Of a stretch of 64,000 nucleotides of DNA, positions 16,984 through 25,819 are shown piece after piece; position 1 is the first letter of the stretch; the number at the start of each line of letters is the position of its first letter. Location: contig JAZMZK010000079.1 of NCBI GenBank assembly GCA_045585955.1, positions 60,330 through 124,329 on the forward strand, written 5' to 3'. The DNA is from SIG78 sp045585955. Lineage in GTDB: Bacteria > Verrucomicrobiota > Lentisphaeria > Victivallales > Victivallaceae. Both the position numbers and the translations under genes were made by a program. The notes under the pieces were generated by a model. The model did no database searches, had not been told where the DNA came from, and saw nothing but the letters and a program-made list of their open reading frames with translations.

Positions 16984-19047
16984 TCAATAGACTTCGGTGT
17001 TGGCGAATTTTTCCCCTGCCGGGTCGGAGCCATAGAGTTTGTAGAGTTTTTCAATGGGGTCGTAAACCACTTTATAAACGGCCTGGTGCTTATCGAGTAT
17101 CTGCTTGAATTTCAGCGGTGCCCGGGTGGCTAAAAGTTCGCAATCTTCCGGCAAATCCAGCAAAGGCAAGGCGCTTTTTCCGGCAAGATTTTCCCGCTCT
17201 GCCCGGGGCAGTTCCACCCAGGGCATTACCGCTTTTATTTGCAGAAATTTCAGAAGCCTGACCGCCTGCGAATTGGCTGCCGGCAGGGGGTATTCAGCAT
17301 AAATATCAATATTTTTCAGCTCTTTAAGTGCATCCTTGATCAGCATTATGCCGTGGATATTGCCGATGGCAAAACTCCTTACGCCCTTTTGAGCGGCATT
17401 TTTGATATTTTTCTTCCAAAATTCCAAATCGCCTTCAGCAATGAATCCGGGGATATGCAAAGCATTTTCCGGGATGGTAACACTTTCATCGGCAACAAGT
17501 TGACTGCGGTAATCCTTTTGAAAAAGCAGCAATGCCTTCTGGCTGTTATCCGGCTTTTTTGCCAATTCTGCCAACCGGGGCTGCAAAGCGGTGAAAAGCT
17601 CCCGCCGCAAATCTTTAAGCACACTTTTAGGTACAAACCAGCTGCCGGAGATTTTCACTGAATCGACCACGCTGCGATGATTTTCGGCAGTAAAGGCAAA
17701 TACGCTTTGCAGATCGTCAGCACTTACACTGCACTTTTGGGCCGGAGCAAAGCTTTCGCTGTGGAACTCAAATTCCGGCAGTTCGTGGCATTTCACATGC
17801 AAACCGTTTTCATCCAGTGCAATAGTTAAAGTTATCTTCTGCTTTGCCTCCGGCAAGCTGGCGGCAAGGCGTTTGGCATCGTAACCGTTTTCGCCGATTT
17901 TATACAAGTGATTTTCGCCCTCCAGATAAGGGAATTTGCCGGGGATGAACACGGTAGTCCCGGCATTGGCTGCCGAAACTTTTTTCTGATCGACCAATAT
18001 TTGCGTAAGCTCAAAACCTGCCAGACTTGCGTTGTTTTTATCCACGATCCGCAGTTTGTCGCCCAAATGGATACGCTTGCCCAGTGTCATGCTCAAACCA
18101 TCGCGGTTCACCGCTTTGATCACCCCCAAATCGCAGCCGAACACCGCTTGCGGAGTGTTTTGCAAAAGTTTATTGAATCCGAAATACGCCCCCAGCCCGG
18201 CCGGTCGGGAGATGGTGCGGCGGATCATACTCAACGCTTCCGGCGAAACTTCCGGCAGAGCATCCAACGCCTTGCGGTAGGCTTTGACCACCGGCACCAC
18301 ATAGTCCGGGCCCCGCAGTCTGCCCTCGATTTTCAGCGAAGCTATATTGAGTTTTGCCAGCTCCGGCAGCAGTTCCATACACTGCATATCCATTGGCGAA
18401 AGCGATGCTTTCAATGGCGAATCAAGCGTGTTGCGGTAATTTCTCCGGCAGAGTTGGCGGCACATGCCCCGGTTGCCCGAAGCACTTTCGGCGTAATTGG
18501 AAAGCAGACAACGCCCCGAAAGACTTATGCACTGCGAACCGTGGATAAACACCTCAAGCTCCATAGAAGTAACCGCTGCGATCTTTTTCAATTCTTCAAG
18601 CGTTATCTGCCGCTCCAGAATCACCCGCTTGACTCCAAGTTTTTCCAACAGCCTTATCCCGGCGGAGTTATGTATATTCATCTGGGTCGAAGCGTGTACG
18701 GTCAAATTGGGAAAATACCTTCTTATGATATACAACACCCCCAGATCCTGCACAATAACCGCATCGGGCTGCAAGCGGGCAATCTGGCTTAAAGTCATCA
18801 AAAGTTCCGGCAATTCGCTCTCTTTGATCAAAGTATTTAGCGTAATGTATACCTTCTGACCGTTACTGTGGGCAAACTCAAGCAGTCTTGCCAAATCTCC
18901 GGGCTTGAAATTTTCCGCCCGGTTGCGGGCATTGAATTTTCCCAGCCCCAAATAGACTGCATCGGCCTTGGCCTGCAAAGCGGCAACGGCAGTTTCCAAA
19001 TTTCCGGCAGGGGCAAGAAGTTCCATGCGGTGAACATTATTTTTCAC
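16984..19047 (-). CDS. rlhA: U32-family protein, probably 23S rRNA C2501 hydroxylase RlhA-like
   Basis: A 687-residue member of peptidase family U32. Despite the family name, the characterised bacterial members RlhA and TrhP take part in RNA hydroxylation. LLAPAGN opens the barrel, and the family signature EVFIHGSQCISLSGRC is near 163-178, followed by more cysteines (MCRQLCRRNYRN) expected to hold an iron-sulfur cluster. The residue before the first signature Cys is Gln instead of the usual aliphatic residue. Length fits RlhA better than the shorter TrhP, but the assignment between the two is uncertain. Translation starts at GTG (19047), with GGAGG seven bases upstream, inside the end of the preceding gene (11-base overlap). 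Confidence 0.8.
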   Translation of the reverse strand: MKNNVHRMELLAPAGNLETAVAALQAKADAVYLGLGKFNARNRAENFKPGDLARLLEFAHSNGQKVYITLNTLIKESELPELLMTLSQIARLQPDAVIVQDLGVLYIIRRYFPNLTVHASTQMNIHNSAGIRLLEKLGVKRVILERQITLEELKKIAAVTSMELEVFIHGSQCISLSGRCLLSNYAESASGNRGMCRQLCRRNYRNTLDSPLKASLSPMDMQCMELLPELAKLNIASLKIEGRLRGPDYVVPVVKAYRKALDALPEVSPEALSMIRRTISRPAGLGAYFGFNKLLQNTPQAVFGCDLGVIKAVNRDGLSMTLGKRIHLGDKLRIVDKNNASLAGFELTQILVDQKKVSAANAGTTVFIPGKFPYLEGENHLYKIGENGYDAKRLAASLPEAKQKITLTIALDENGLHVKCHELPEFEFHSESFAPAQKCSVSADDLQSVFAFTAENHRSVVDSVKISGSWFVPKSVLKDLRRELFTALQPRLAELAKKPDNSQKALLLFQKDYRSQLVADESVTIPENALHIPGFIAEGDLEFWKKNIKNAAQKGVRSFAIGNIHGIMLIKDALKELKNIDIYAEYPLPAANSQAVRLLKFLQIKAVMPWVELPRAERENLAGKSALPLLDLPEDCELLATRAPLKFKQILDKHQAVYKVVYDPIEKLYKLYGSDPAGEKFANTEVY

Positions 19048-19912
19048 AGTTCTGCCTCCATATCAACGCTGCGATCACCCCGCTCGCATAGTTGAACAAC
19101 AACGCCCACCCCGCATAGTTGTACATACCTTTTACTGCCAATACTGCGGCAAGTGCCAATCCGCTCAATCCGGCAGCAGCCGTAAGAAAACGCCCCCATT
19201 TAAGATCGCGCAAAAAGCGTATCAGCAAATATATTACATTCACGCCCGGCAATACTCTGATAAATACCGGCAGTTTTTTGACCGGTGCATAAAAGCTCAA
19301 AAAGGTTGTGGCGGCGTAAGCGAACAACAGCGTACCGCCGGCTACATAGAGCAATCCCCGGTCAGCAGCGGACTGCCAGCCTTTGATCCCCAGCACCACT
19401 GAACAAGAGTAAAGTCCGGCAAGCAGCAGCATAAAGCCCTGCAAGCAAATCGCATAAAGCAATATGTAAAGCAAATAAATATTGCCCAGCAGCGGTATGA
19501 ACCCCAGTCTGCCGAATTTATTTGCCAGTGCGGCAAATGCCTCTTTTTCCACGGCTACATCCAGAGAGCTGTCCGGCAAATTACCATCGGGCGAATTACC
19601 CGGCTGCGGCGGAAAAAGCCGGTTCAATGTATCAAGCACATAATTACAGCTTTGCTGAAAACGGGCAAATTCCTCCGGAGTCTGCATAAAATCATCTTCG
19701 TGGGCAGCGCTGTTGCGGACTGCGGCAATATAGTGCAGCTGGCGTTTGATATCTTCGGGCAAACGGCTCCCCAGCAATTCGGTCAGTGCATGAATACCGG
19801 CAACTTCGGTACTTCCACAGCATTCATGGAGTCTGCCCTCCACGCGACGGGCGGCAAGAATCACTTCGCCCAGCCGGGCGGCGTGCTGGTCTACGGAAAA
19901 ATTATTGCTCAT
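19037..19912 (-). CDS. HEPN-like domain fused to polytopic membrane domain
   Basis: A 291-residue protein of unknown function. Residues 1-100 are helical and contain the RN-xxx-H motif typical of HEPN domains (AAVRNSAAHEDDF, Arg66, Asn67, His71), many of which are RNases or toxin-type proteins. A Pro-rich linker follows at about 102-120, then about five to six membrane helices from 140 to the end. The start at 19912 is chosen because AAGGAAAAGGTA precedes it; ATG overlaps the end of radC (ATGAGCAATAA), which suggests translational coupling, and its own 3' end overlaps the U32 gene. DUF4145-like non-catalytic helical bundles also carry similar motifs, so nuclease activity is only a possibility. 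Confidence 0.6.
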   Translation of the reverse strand: MSNNFSVDQHAARLGEVILAARRVEGRLHECCGSTEVAGIHALTELLGSRLPEDIKRQLHYIAAVRNSAAHEDDFMQTPEEFARFQQSCNYVLDTLNRLFPPQPGNSPDGNLPDSSLDVAVEKEAFAALANKFGRLGFIPLLGNIYLLYILLYAICLQGFMLLLAGLYSCSVVLGIKGWQSAADRGLLYVAGGTLLFAYAATTFLSFYAPVKKLPVFIRVLPGVNVIYLLIRFLRDLKWGRFLTAAAGLSGLALAAVLAVKGMYNYAGWALLFNYASGVIAALIWRQNCEK

Positions 19913-20654
19913 TACCTTTTCCTTTTGGTTCAAAATTCAACCCCAGACCGTTATCCAGAAAGCTGAAACATTCCGTGGGAGTAACAATAAAATGATCCAG
20001 CAATTCTATTTTCATAGCCGCAAGCGCCCGGTAACACTCCCCGGTAGCTTCAAGATCTTCGTTGGATGGCGCACATACTCCGGACGGATGATTGTGTACC
20101 AACAGTAACTTGCAGGCGCCTTTATCCAGTGCCGCTGCGACAATATTGCGTGAATAATTCCACACATTATCCACCGTGCCTTCGGCGACTATTTCGTAAT
20201 CTATAAGATAGTTGCGTGAATTTAAAAATACCACCATATAACATTCATGCCGCCGGACACCCAGTTTCATGCGTACAAAATCACGGAGTGCTTCATTATC
20301 CGGCAGCAGCTGGCGGTCATAACACTGCTCGGACAGGCAATATTTCATGGATTCAAAGAAAAGCCGCAATGATGCCGCCGAATTGACTCCCAGACCGGGA
20401 ACTTTTTCCAATACATTCTGCGGCAGACTGATAACGGTCAATATATTTTTGTATTTATCAAGCAGCTGCTTTGCCAGAGGTTTCACATCTTTACGGGGCA
20501 ATACCATCATCAACATAGTTTCCAACACCTCGTATTTGAGCATACCGGCAAAACCGTTTTTCAAAAACTTCTGCCGCACCCGGCTGCGATGTCCGGCATG
20601 AGTTTTTTCGTTGCCTTGCGAAGTGGACTGCTTATGTTCGGAACTGGCAGACAT
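19902..20654 (-). CDS. radC: RadC family JAB-type protein
   Basis: A 250-residue RadC/JAB protein. The N-terminal helix-hairpin-helix-like region (VLEKVPGLGVNSAASLRLFFESM, about 64-86) is followed by the metal-dependent JAB domain, with the metal-binding motif VHNHPSGVCAPSNED near 183-197. The family is widespread, often near repair or mobile genes, but its biochemical role is not settled. An extra 25-residue hydrophilic N-terminus precedes the RadC start (HAGHRSRVRQKFL). It starts six bases after the RlmD-like gene and overlaps the HEPN-like gene by 11 bases. Confidence 0.85.
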   Translation of the reverse strand: MSASSEHKQSTSQGNEKTHAGHRSRVRQKFLKNGFAGMLKYEVLETMLMMVLPRKDVKPLAKQLLDKYKNILTVISLPQNVLEKVPGLGVNSAASLRLFFESMKYCLSEQCYDRQLLPDNEALRDFVRMKLGVRRHECYMVVFLNSRNYLIDYEIVAEGTVDNVWNYSRNIVAAALDKGACKLLLVHNHPSGVCAPSNEDLEATGECYRALAAMKIELLDHFIVTPTECFSFLDNGLGLNFEPKGKGNEQ

Positions 20655-20659
20655 GGCAA

Positions 20660-21850
20660 TTATCTCATCAACTGCACAAAAGTTTCAAAATGTGCACTGC
20701 GGGGAAACATATCGATCAGCCGCACCCGGCGGATTGTAAAACCGCCCTGCTGCAAACGCCCAAGATCACGCACCAGTGTTGCCGGATGACAGGATATATA
20801 AATAAGCTTTTGCAGCCGGCTCTTCAATAAAGCTCTTACCGCTTTGCCATCCAGTCCGCCGCGCGGCGGGTCAAAAACCGCCACGGCATCGTCGGGAACA
20901 TTCTGCAATATTTCCGGCAGAATTTCAGCAGCATCGCCGGAGAAAAAGTCAAACTTTTCCGCACCAAAATTCCGCCAATTAAGTTTGGCAGTCCGGGCGG
21001 AAAGTTCATTTTCTTCCACCCCGACAATGTAAGGCACTTTTGCTTCTGCTGCGGCGCAGCCGAAAAGCCCGCTCCCGGCATAAGCATCAATAAAATATTG
21101 GCATTTCTCTTCGGTCAAGACATTTTTGACCAGCTCTATCAGAGCGTTCAAACCATATTTATTGACCTGAAAAAATCCATCCTGCGGCACATAAAAGTCT
21201 TTACCCAGCACCGTTTCCCGCAGAAGCGGGGCATTTTTTCCCGGCGTATTGCGGTAAATGCTCACGCCATCGGCACTTTCCCGGAAAGTTATGGTCATGC
21301 GGTCGTGCATGGAAGGCACAAACCCCGGATCGCTCAACAATTCTGCCAGCTTTTCATTGATCGCCCGGCTTGCCAGACGGCACTTGCTCAACGGATACAT
21401 CTTGCCATCGGGAAAAACATACCCCAGCTGCGCCTCGCCACCGGCTTTCCGCATGGTCAAACGGATCTTGTTGCGGTAAAGCTCGCCCGGGGCATCTTCC
21501 AGCTCACAGCCCTGTACCAGCTCTTGCGCCACCCCCAGCGGCTTGAGAAAATCCCGCAGCTGGGCAAGCTTAAACTGCTGTTCCGCAGCATGAGAGCAAT
21601 GGCTGTATACACACCCGGGGCAGCGCCCGGCTCCGGAACAGAAACCTTCGATACGCTCTTCCGACTTACGGGTGATCTCCACAACTTCCGCCCGGGCGTA
21701 ATCTTTGTTGACTTTGGTTACTTTGCCCACAAACTCTTCGCCTGCCAGCACTCCCGGCACAAATACCACCTCGCCGGCAACCCGGGTGATGGCATCGCCG
21801 CCAAACACATTTTTGATGGCCTTGGCTCTGAAAAGTGTACCAATATTCAT
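20660..21850 (-). CDS. rlmD: 23S rRNA (uracil-5-)-methyltransferase, RlmD/TrmA family
   Basis: SAM-dependent RNA m5U methyltransferase of 396 residues. The N-terminal TRAM domain (1-60) is followed by cysteines CSGAGRCPGC and a nearby HCS, matching the 4Fe-4S site of RumA-type enzymes. The SAM site DAYAGSGLFG is near 258, DPPRGGLD near 325, and the catalytic Cys lies in YISCHPATLVRDL near 350. The iron-sulfur site favours RlmD or RlmC over TrmA; which uridine (1939 or 747) cannot be told from sequence. The gene begins 21 bases after the CheY-like gene. Confidence 0.88.
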   Translation of the reverse strand: MNIGTLFRAKAIKNVFGGDAITRVAGEVVFVPGVLAGEEFVGKVTKVNKDYARAEVVEITRKSEERIEGFCSGAGRCPGCVYSHCSHAAEQQFKLAQLRDFLKPLGVAQELVQGCELEDAPGELYRNKIRLTMRKAGGEAQLGYVFPDGKMYPLSKCRLASRAINEKLAELLSDPGFVPSMHDRMTITFRESADGVSIYRNTPGKNAPLLRETVLGKDFYVPQDGFFQVNKYGLNALIELVKNVLTEEKCQYFIDAYAGSGLFGCAAAEAKVPYIVGVEENELSARTAKLNWRNFGAEKFDFFSGDAAEILPEILQNVPDDAVAVFDPPRGGLDGKAVRALLKSRLQKLIYISCHPATLVRDLGRLQQGGFTIRRVRLIDMFPRSAHFETFVQLMR

Positions 21851-21871
21851 CGCTCACAGTTCCCGGATTTT

Positions 21872-22282
21872 TTATATTTGCGCAACTTTGCCGTCCAACG
21901 CATCCCGGACAGCTTGCGCCACTGTGGCTATGCGGTGCGGTTTGGAGAGAAAACCGCAAGCGCCCTGCCGCAGAAGATCCTGCACTTCATTTTCCGAAAC
22001 ATATCCGCTGGAAAGCAGTATCTTTGCCTGCGGGTCGATCTCTCTGATCTGATAAAACGCCTGATGCCCGCCGCATTTGGGCATGATCATATCCATCAGC
22101 ACCAAATCCACAGCACCGGGGTTTTCCCGGTAAATTTCCACTGCATCCAACCCGTTTTCCGCCAACAGCACCGAATACCCCAGTTCCTGCAATGCTTCGA
22201 TCAGAAAATCCCATATCGTTTCATGGTCATCCACGATCAGGATCGTTTCGTTCCCGCCCGGCATTTCATTAAAACCTCCCAT
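21872..22282 (-). CDS. Stand-alone response-regulator receiver protein (CheY-like)
   Basis: A 136-residue single-domain receiver. The acidic pair Asp18-Asp19 (LIVDDHE), phospho-acceptor Asp64 (LMDMIMP), the Ser switch (LLSSGY, about 91) and Lys114 (GFLSKPH) are all in place, so phosphorylation is expected. There is no output domain. The C-terminal style (ILLSSGYVSENEVQDLLRQGACGFLSKP) is that of receivers found at the end of hybrid kinases. AAGGAGG lies nine bases upstream. Partner kinase not in the window. Confidence 0.88.
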   Translation of the reverse strand: MGGFNEMPGGNETILIVDDHETIWDFLIEALQELGYSVLLAENGLDAVEIYRENPGAVDLVLMDMIMPKCGGHQAFYQIREIDPQAKILLSSGYVSENEVQDLLRQGACGFLSKPHRIATVAQAVRDALDGKVAQI

Positions 22283-22315
22283 AACAAAAATCCTCCTTTT
22301 TGGGGCAAAAACTTT

Positions 22316-23665
22316 TCAACGCGCCACAGCTTCGGCAAGCGCCGCAGTCAAGCGGTCTATATCGCCGGCGCCGATCATTGCCAACAGCACCGGTTTTTTC
22401 TGCAAATCCGCCTTTGCGGTCAGTTCTGCGGCAATACGCACCACATTACCCGTCAGCAAAAGTTCTGCATTACCCCCGGCGTTATTTACTGCATTGACCA
22501 GATCGACACTTTCCTTGCCGTCCAGCAGAGGCTGTTCCCAGGCGCAAAACACCGGCAGAACCTTTACACTTATATCTTTACTGCTCAAAACTCTGACAAA
22601 ATCGTTAAAATAATACAGCAGCCGACGGTAACGGTGCGGTTGAAATACCACCTGCACATCATGTTCCGGGTAACGCATCTTTATTACCTCCAGCGAACAG
22701 GCAACTTCCCGGGGGTGATGCGCGTAATCTTCCAAAACCGTTATATGTTTATTTGCCGAAACTGCCACAACTGTCTGCCGCCGCTTGAGTCCCGGATAGC
22801 TCTTCAGCGCTTCGGCTGCCGCCAACAGATCCATTTGCAAATACTCTGCGCCCGCCAGCGCCAGCGCCGCATTGAGCCGCTCGTAGCCCAGCATATTATC
22901 GGGTACCAGACTGCACAAATACTGGAATTTATCTTCGGGAATGGCTTCGGCGTTGGGGCACGATGTCAGGATCCGGCTGTTTTCAGGAGTCTTTATATAA
23001 AGCGTTTTGCGGAAACTGTTGGCAAAAATGCGGAACCGTTTTTCCTGCTCCTCCACTTCAGAATCATTCCAGGCATGATCGCCATCTATATTGGTGATCA
23101 GCGCCAATTCTCCGGAAAGCATCGCATGAGAGCCATCGCTTTCGTCGGCCTCGGCAACCAGTATATCGCCGTTGCCCAGCCGGGCGTTGCGTTCATCGGA
23201 GTTATACTTTGCGCCGATAAGCAAACCAGCATCGTTGTTGAGTTTACGCAATATCCACCCCAACATAGCCGTTGTGGAGCTTTTGCCGTGCGACCCGGCA
23301 ACCATGACCGGCCGTTGATAACAGCGGCACAATTCGGCAAGAAATTCACCGCGACGCCACGCCATTGCCTTGTCGCGCAAAAGTTTTAATGATTCCGGAT
23401 TGGTCAGCGGCACCGCAGCAGTCATAATAACTGCACCGCAATTTTCAGGAACATTTTCTTCACGATGTCCGGCGGGAGCTATTTTTACGCCCAAACCGGC
23501 AAGATAACGGCAAACATCGTTGTATTCGGCATCGCTGCCGCTGACTGTAAAGCCGCCTTCCAACAGCAGCTCCGCCACGGCAGATACACCTATACCGCCA
23601 ATGCCGATGCAGTGGACTGAACGATTTTCTATCGGTAATTTGCTTAAAAATTCTGCTATCTGCAT
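22316..23665 (-). CDS. murC: UDP-N-acetylmuramate--L-alanine ligase (MurC)
   Basis: Cytoplasmic ligase adding the first amino acid of the peptidoglycan stem peptide; 449 residues. The N-terminal Rossmann motif GIGGIG is at 21-26, the ATP loop GSHGKSSTT at 124-132, EADESDGS near 166, NIDGDHAWN near 186, EDYAHHPREV near 330, and FQPHRYRRL near 355. The loop differs from the usual GTHGKTTTT by two Thr-to-Ser changes, and NIDGDH replaces NIDADH, so it is a divergent MurC; an Mpl-type ligase is the alternative, but length and N-terminus favour MurC. It sits 46 bases upstream of the exporter gene's end and 33 bases from the CheY-like gene. Confidence 0.87.
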   Translation of the reverse strand: MQIAEFLSKLPIENRSVHCIGIGGIGVSAVAELLLEGGFTVSGSDAEYNDVCRYLAGLGVKIAPAGHREENVPENCGAVIMTAAVPLTNPESLKLLRDKAMAWRRGEFLAELCRCYQRPVMVAGSHGKSSTTAMLGWILRKLNNDAGLLIGAKYNSDERNARLGNGDILVAEADESDGSHAMLSGELALITNIDGDHAWNDSEVEEQEKRFRIFANSFRKTLYIKTPENSRILTSCPNAEAIPEDKFQYLCSLVPDNMLGYERLNAALALAGAEYLQMDLLAAAEALKSYPGLKRRQTVVAVSANKHITVLEDYAHHPREVACSLEVIKMRYPEHDVQVVFQPHRYRRLLYYFNDFVRVLSSKDISVKVLPVFCAWEQPLLDGKESVDLVNAVNNAGGNAELLLTGNVVRIAAELTAKADLQKKPVLLAMIGAGDIDRLTAALAEAVAR

Positions 23666-23711
23666 GGCATAATACTCTCTTTGCTACGGGTTTTTATTTG
23701 CAGAAAAACGG

Positions 23712-25784
23712 TTATTTCTCTTCGTTTTTCTCGAATTGGGTATCGTGCAGTTTTTTGTACATTCCACCCAATGCAAGCAGTTCAGTATGAGTACCCTGCT
23801 CAACAATATGCCCCTGATCCAGAACAATGATCTTGTCGGCATTTTTGATCGTACTCAAACGGTGGGCAATAGCAAACACTGTGCGGTCTTTCATAACCTG
23901 ATTCAGCGCCGTCTGCACAAGCTTTTCGGTTACTGTATCCAACGCACTGGTGGCTTCGTCCAAAATCAATATCGGCGGATTTTTCAAAATGGCACGGGCA
24001 ATGGATATGCGCTGTTTTTCGCCGCCGGAAAGCAGAAAACCTTTTTCGCCTACTATTGTTTCGTAACCGTCGGGGTGTCTGCCGTCGGTAATAAAGTTTT
24101 CGGCATTGGCTTCCCGGGCGGCCAACACAATATCATCCATCGTTTTATCCGGACAGCCGTAAGCTATGTTCTCTGCAATAGTGGTATTGAACAGCAGCGG
24201 ATCCTGGTTGACTATACCGATCAGACGGCGCAGACTTTTTACATCGCAATCGCGCACATCCGCTCCATCAATGGTAACGGAACCGGAACGCACATCGTAG
24301 AAACGGGCGATCAGATTTGCCAGTGTGGTCTTACCCGAACCGGTAGAACCAACCACCGCCACCAGCGAACCTTTCGGGATGGAAAAACTTACACCGTCAA
24401 TGATATTGCGCTTGTCGTAACCGAACACCACATCTTTGAATTCAATGGATTTTTCAAATTTTTCAAGTTTGACCCCATCGGGTTTTTCCGGCAATTCAGT
24501 GTGCGTATCAATAAGTTCAAAACAGCGGTCGGCGGCGGCCATACTGCGTTGCAGCGATGTAAAAAGCTTGGCGCCTTTTTTGATCGGCTGATACGCCAGA
24601 ATTGCCGGTGCCATCAGCGAAGCAAGCTGGGTGATGGTTATGCCGGAGCTGTAAGCGTAGATCAAAAACGCCAGAGCGCCGCCGATAGTTACCGTTTCCA
24701 TGATAGGTTCCATCAAAAGCTGCAAACGCAGTGCTTTGATCACGGTGCGGGCATATTTGCGGTTTTCCACATGGAATTTCTGCTGTTCGACTTCTTCCAT
24801 ATTGTAAGCTTTTACCACCAATATACCGGTAAAAACTTCGTGCATGCGTGTTACCACATCGGCGATTTTCCGGAAACTGTTGCGGTAAAGTTTACGGATC
24901 TTCCGGCTGACAAGCATCAGCGGCACGACCAAAAGCGGCAAACCGAATATCAGCACAAACAGCGACATATAATTGCCGTACTGCATACTGATTATGATTA
25001 TGGCAGTAAAGCAGGCGGCGATCTCCACCGGATAACGGGTCATATCGGATATGGAATCAGCCACTGCCCCTTCGATCGACGATGTATCTGCCGTCAGCCG
25101 GGAAATCATGTGCCCGATATCGCTCTTGCTGTGGTAAGCCAGCGATTGTCTGGTCAGCCCGTTGAAAATTTCCTCTCGGATATCCGCAACGACTTTGGTC
25201 CCGACCCAACGCAAGCAGTAGTGATTTATGTAGCTTGCAATATTCTTCACCACCCACGCAACAATAAAAAGCACTGCATAGATCGCAAATACCTGCCAGG
25301 TCAGTTTGCCATCCGGCCGGATCAGCGGCACACTCACCCGGTTGGGATAGGTGATAATGAGGTCATGCTCGTTCACCACCAGCGGCAGATTGAACTTTTT
25401 GGCATAACTCCGCAACTGATCAAGCATCTTGGCAAGTTTGGGGTCGGCTGTACCTTTGGAAGGGTCAAGCGCAAGCTCAATAGCCCGGAGTTTTTCAGCC
25501 TCGCTGGCCTTTGCCCACACCGGGTCGTTTTCAACAGCCTGCAAAACCCGGCTGGCTCCGGCAGAGATTTTGAAAGTATTACCCCGCTCCGGATTGACCG
25601 TTTCGACCATATCCGGCAGCAGCAGCAGCCCCGCCAGCAGCGAACCGCCAACCATAAGACCGGCAATCAACCCAATGGTAAGGCGTTTCCAGTATTTGCG
25701 GGTATATCCGAGCAAACGGATATACACCTGCATATCAAATTTTTCATTATCCACTTCTTTGAGCGGACGGCAGCCTGTTACCAC
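23712..25784 (-). CDS. msbA: ABC exporter, MsbA-like lipid flippase
   Basis: A 690-residue half-transporter with fused membrane and ATPase domains. TM1 lies at about 35-58; an unusual hydrophilic insertion of about 100 residues (60-165, VETVNPERGN to LIRPDGK) separates it from TM2. The rest of the membrane domain follows the ABCB pattern. ATPase motifs are Walker A GSTGSGKTTLAN near 475, Q-loop IVNQDPLLFN, signature LLSGGEKQR near 585, Walker B ILILDEATSALD, and the switch AIAHRLST. The best ribosome-binding site (AGAGAGG) precedes a GTG start at 25784. Context with murC and a sugar aminotransferase supports lipid A core export; another lipid or drug is possible. Confidence 0.82.
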   Translation of the reverse strand: MVTGCRPLKEVDNEKFDMQVYIRLLGYTRKYWKRLTIGLIAGLMVGGSLLAGLLLLPDMVETVNPERGNTFKISAGASRVLQAVENDPVWAKASEAEKLRAIELALDPSKGTADPKLAKMLDQLRSYAKKFNLPLVVNEHDLIITYPNRVSVPLIRPDGKLTWQVFAIYAVLFIVAWVVKNIASYINHYCLRWVGTKVVADIREEIFNGLTRQSLAYHSKSDIGHMISRLTADTSSIEGAVADSISDMTRYPVEIAACFTAIIIISMQYGNYMSLFVLIFGLPLLVVPLMLVSRKIRKLYRNSFRKIADVVTRMHEVFTGILVVKAYNMEEVEQQKFHVENRKYARTVIKALRLQLLMEPIMETVTIGGALAFLIYAYSSGITITQLASLMAPAILAYQPIKKGAKLFTSLQRSMAAADRCFELIDTHTELPEKPDGVKLEKFEKSIEFKDVVFGYDKRNIIDGVSFSIPKGSLVAVVGSTGSGKTTLANLIARFYDVRSGSVTIDGADVRDCDVKSLRRLIGIVNQDPLLFNTTIAENIAYGCPDKTMDDIVLAAREANAENFITDGRHPDGYETIVGEKGFLLSGGEKQRISIARAILKNPPILILDEATSALDTVTEKLVQTALNQVMKDRTVFAIAHRLSTIKNADKIIVLDQGHIVEQGTHTELLALGGMYKKLHDTQFEKNEEK

Positions 25785-25819
25785 AGCGTTACCTCTCTGT
25801 AAAGAAATTATCTTTCAAA

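Noticed and set aside
21098..23389. A 763-codon open frame on the plus strand
   Set aside because: It lies antisense to the RlmD-like, CheY-like and murC genes, which all have clear motifs. The translated sequence is rich in His, Gln and Arg without any domain, which is the usual shadow of GC-rich coding DNA.
23736..25802. A 688-codon open frame on the plus strand
   Set aside because: It is antisense to the ABC exporter, whose ATPase motifs are unmistakable; no ribosome-binding site or family signal supports the antisense frame.
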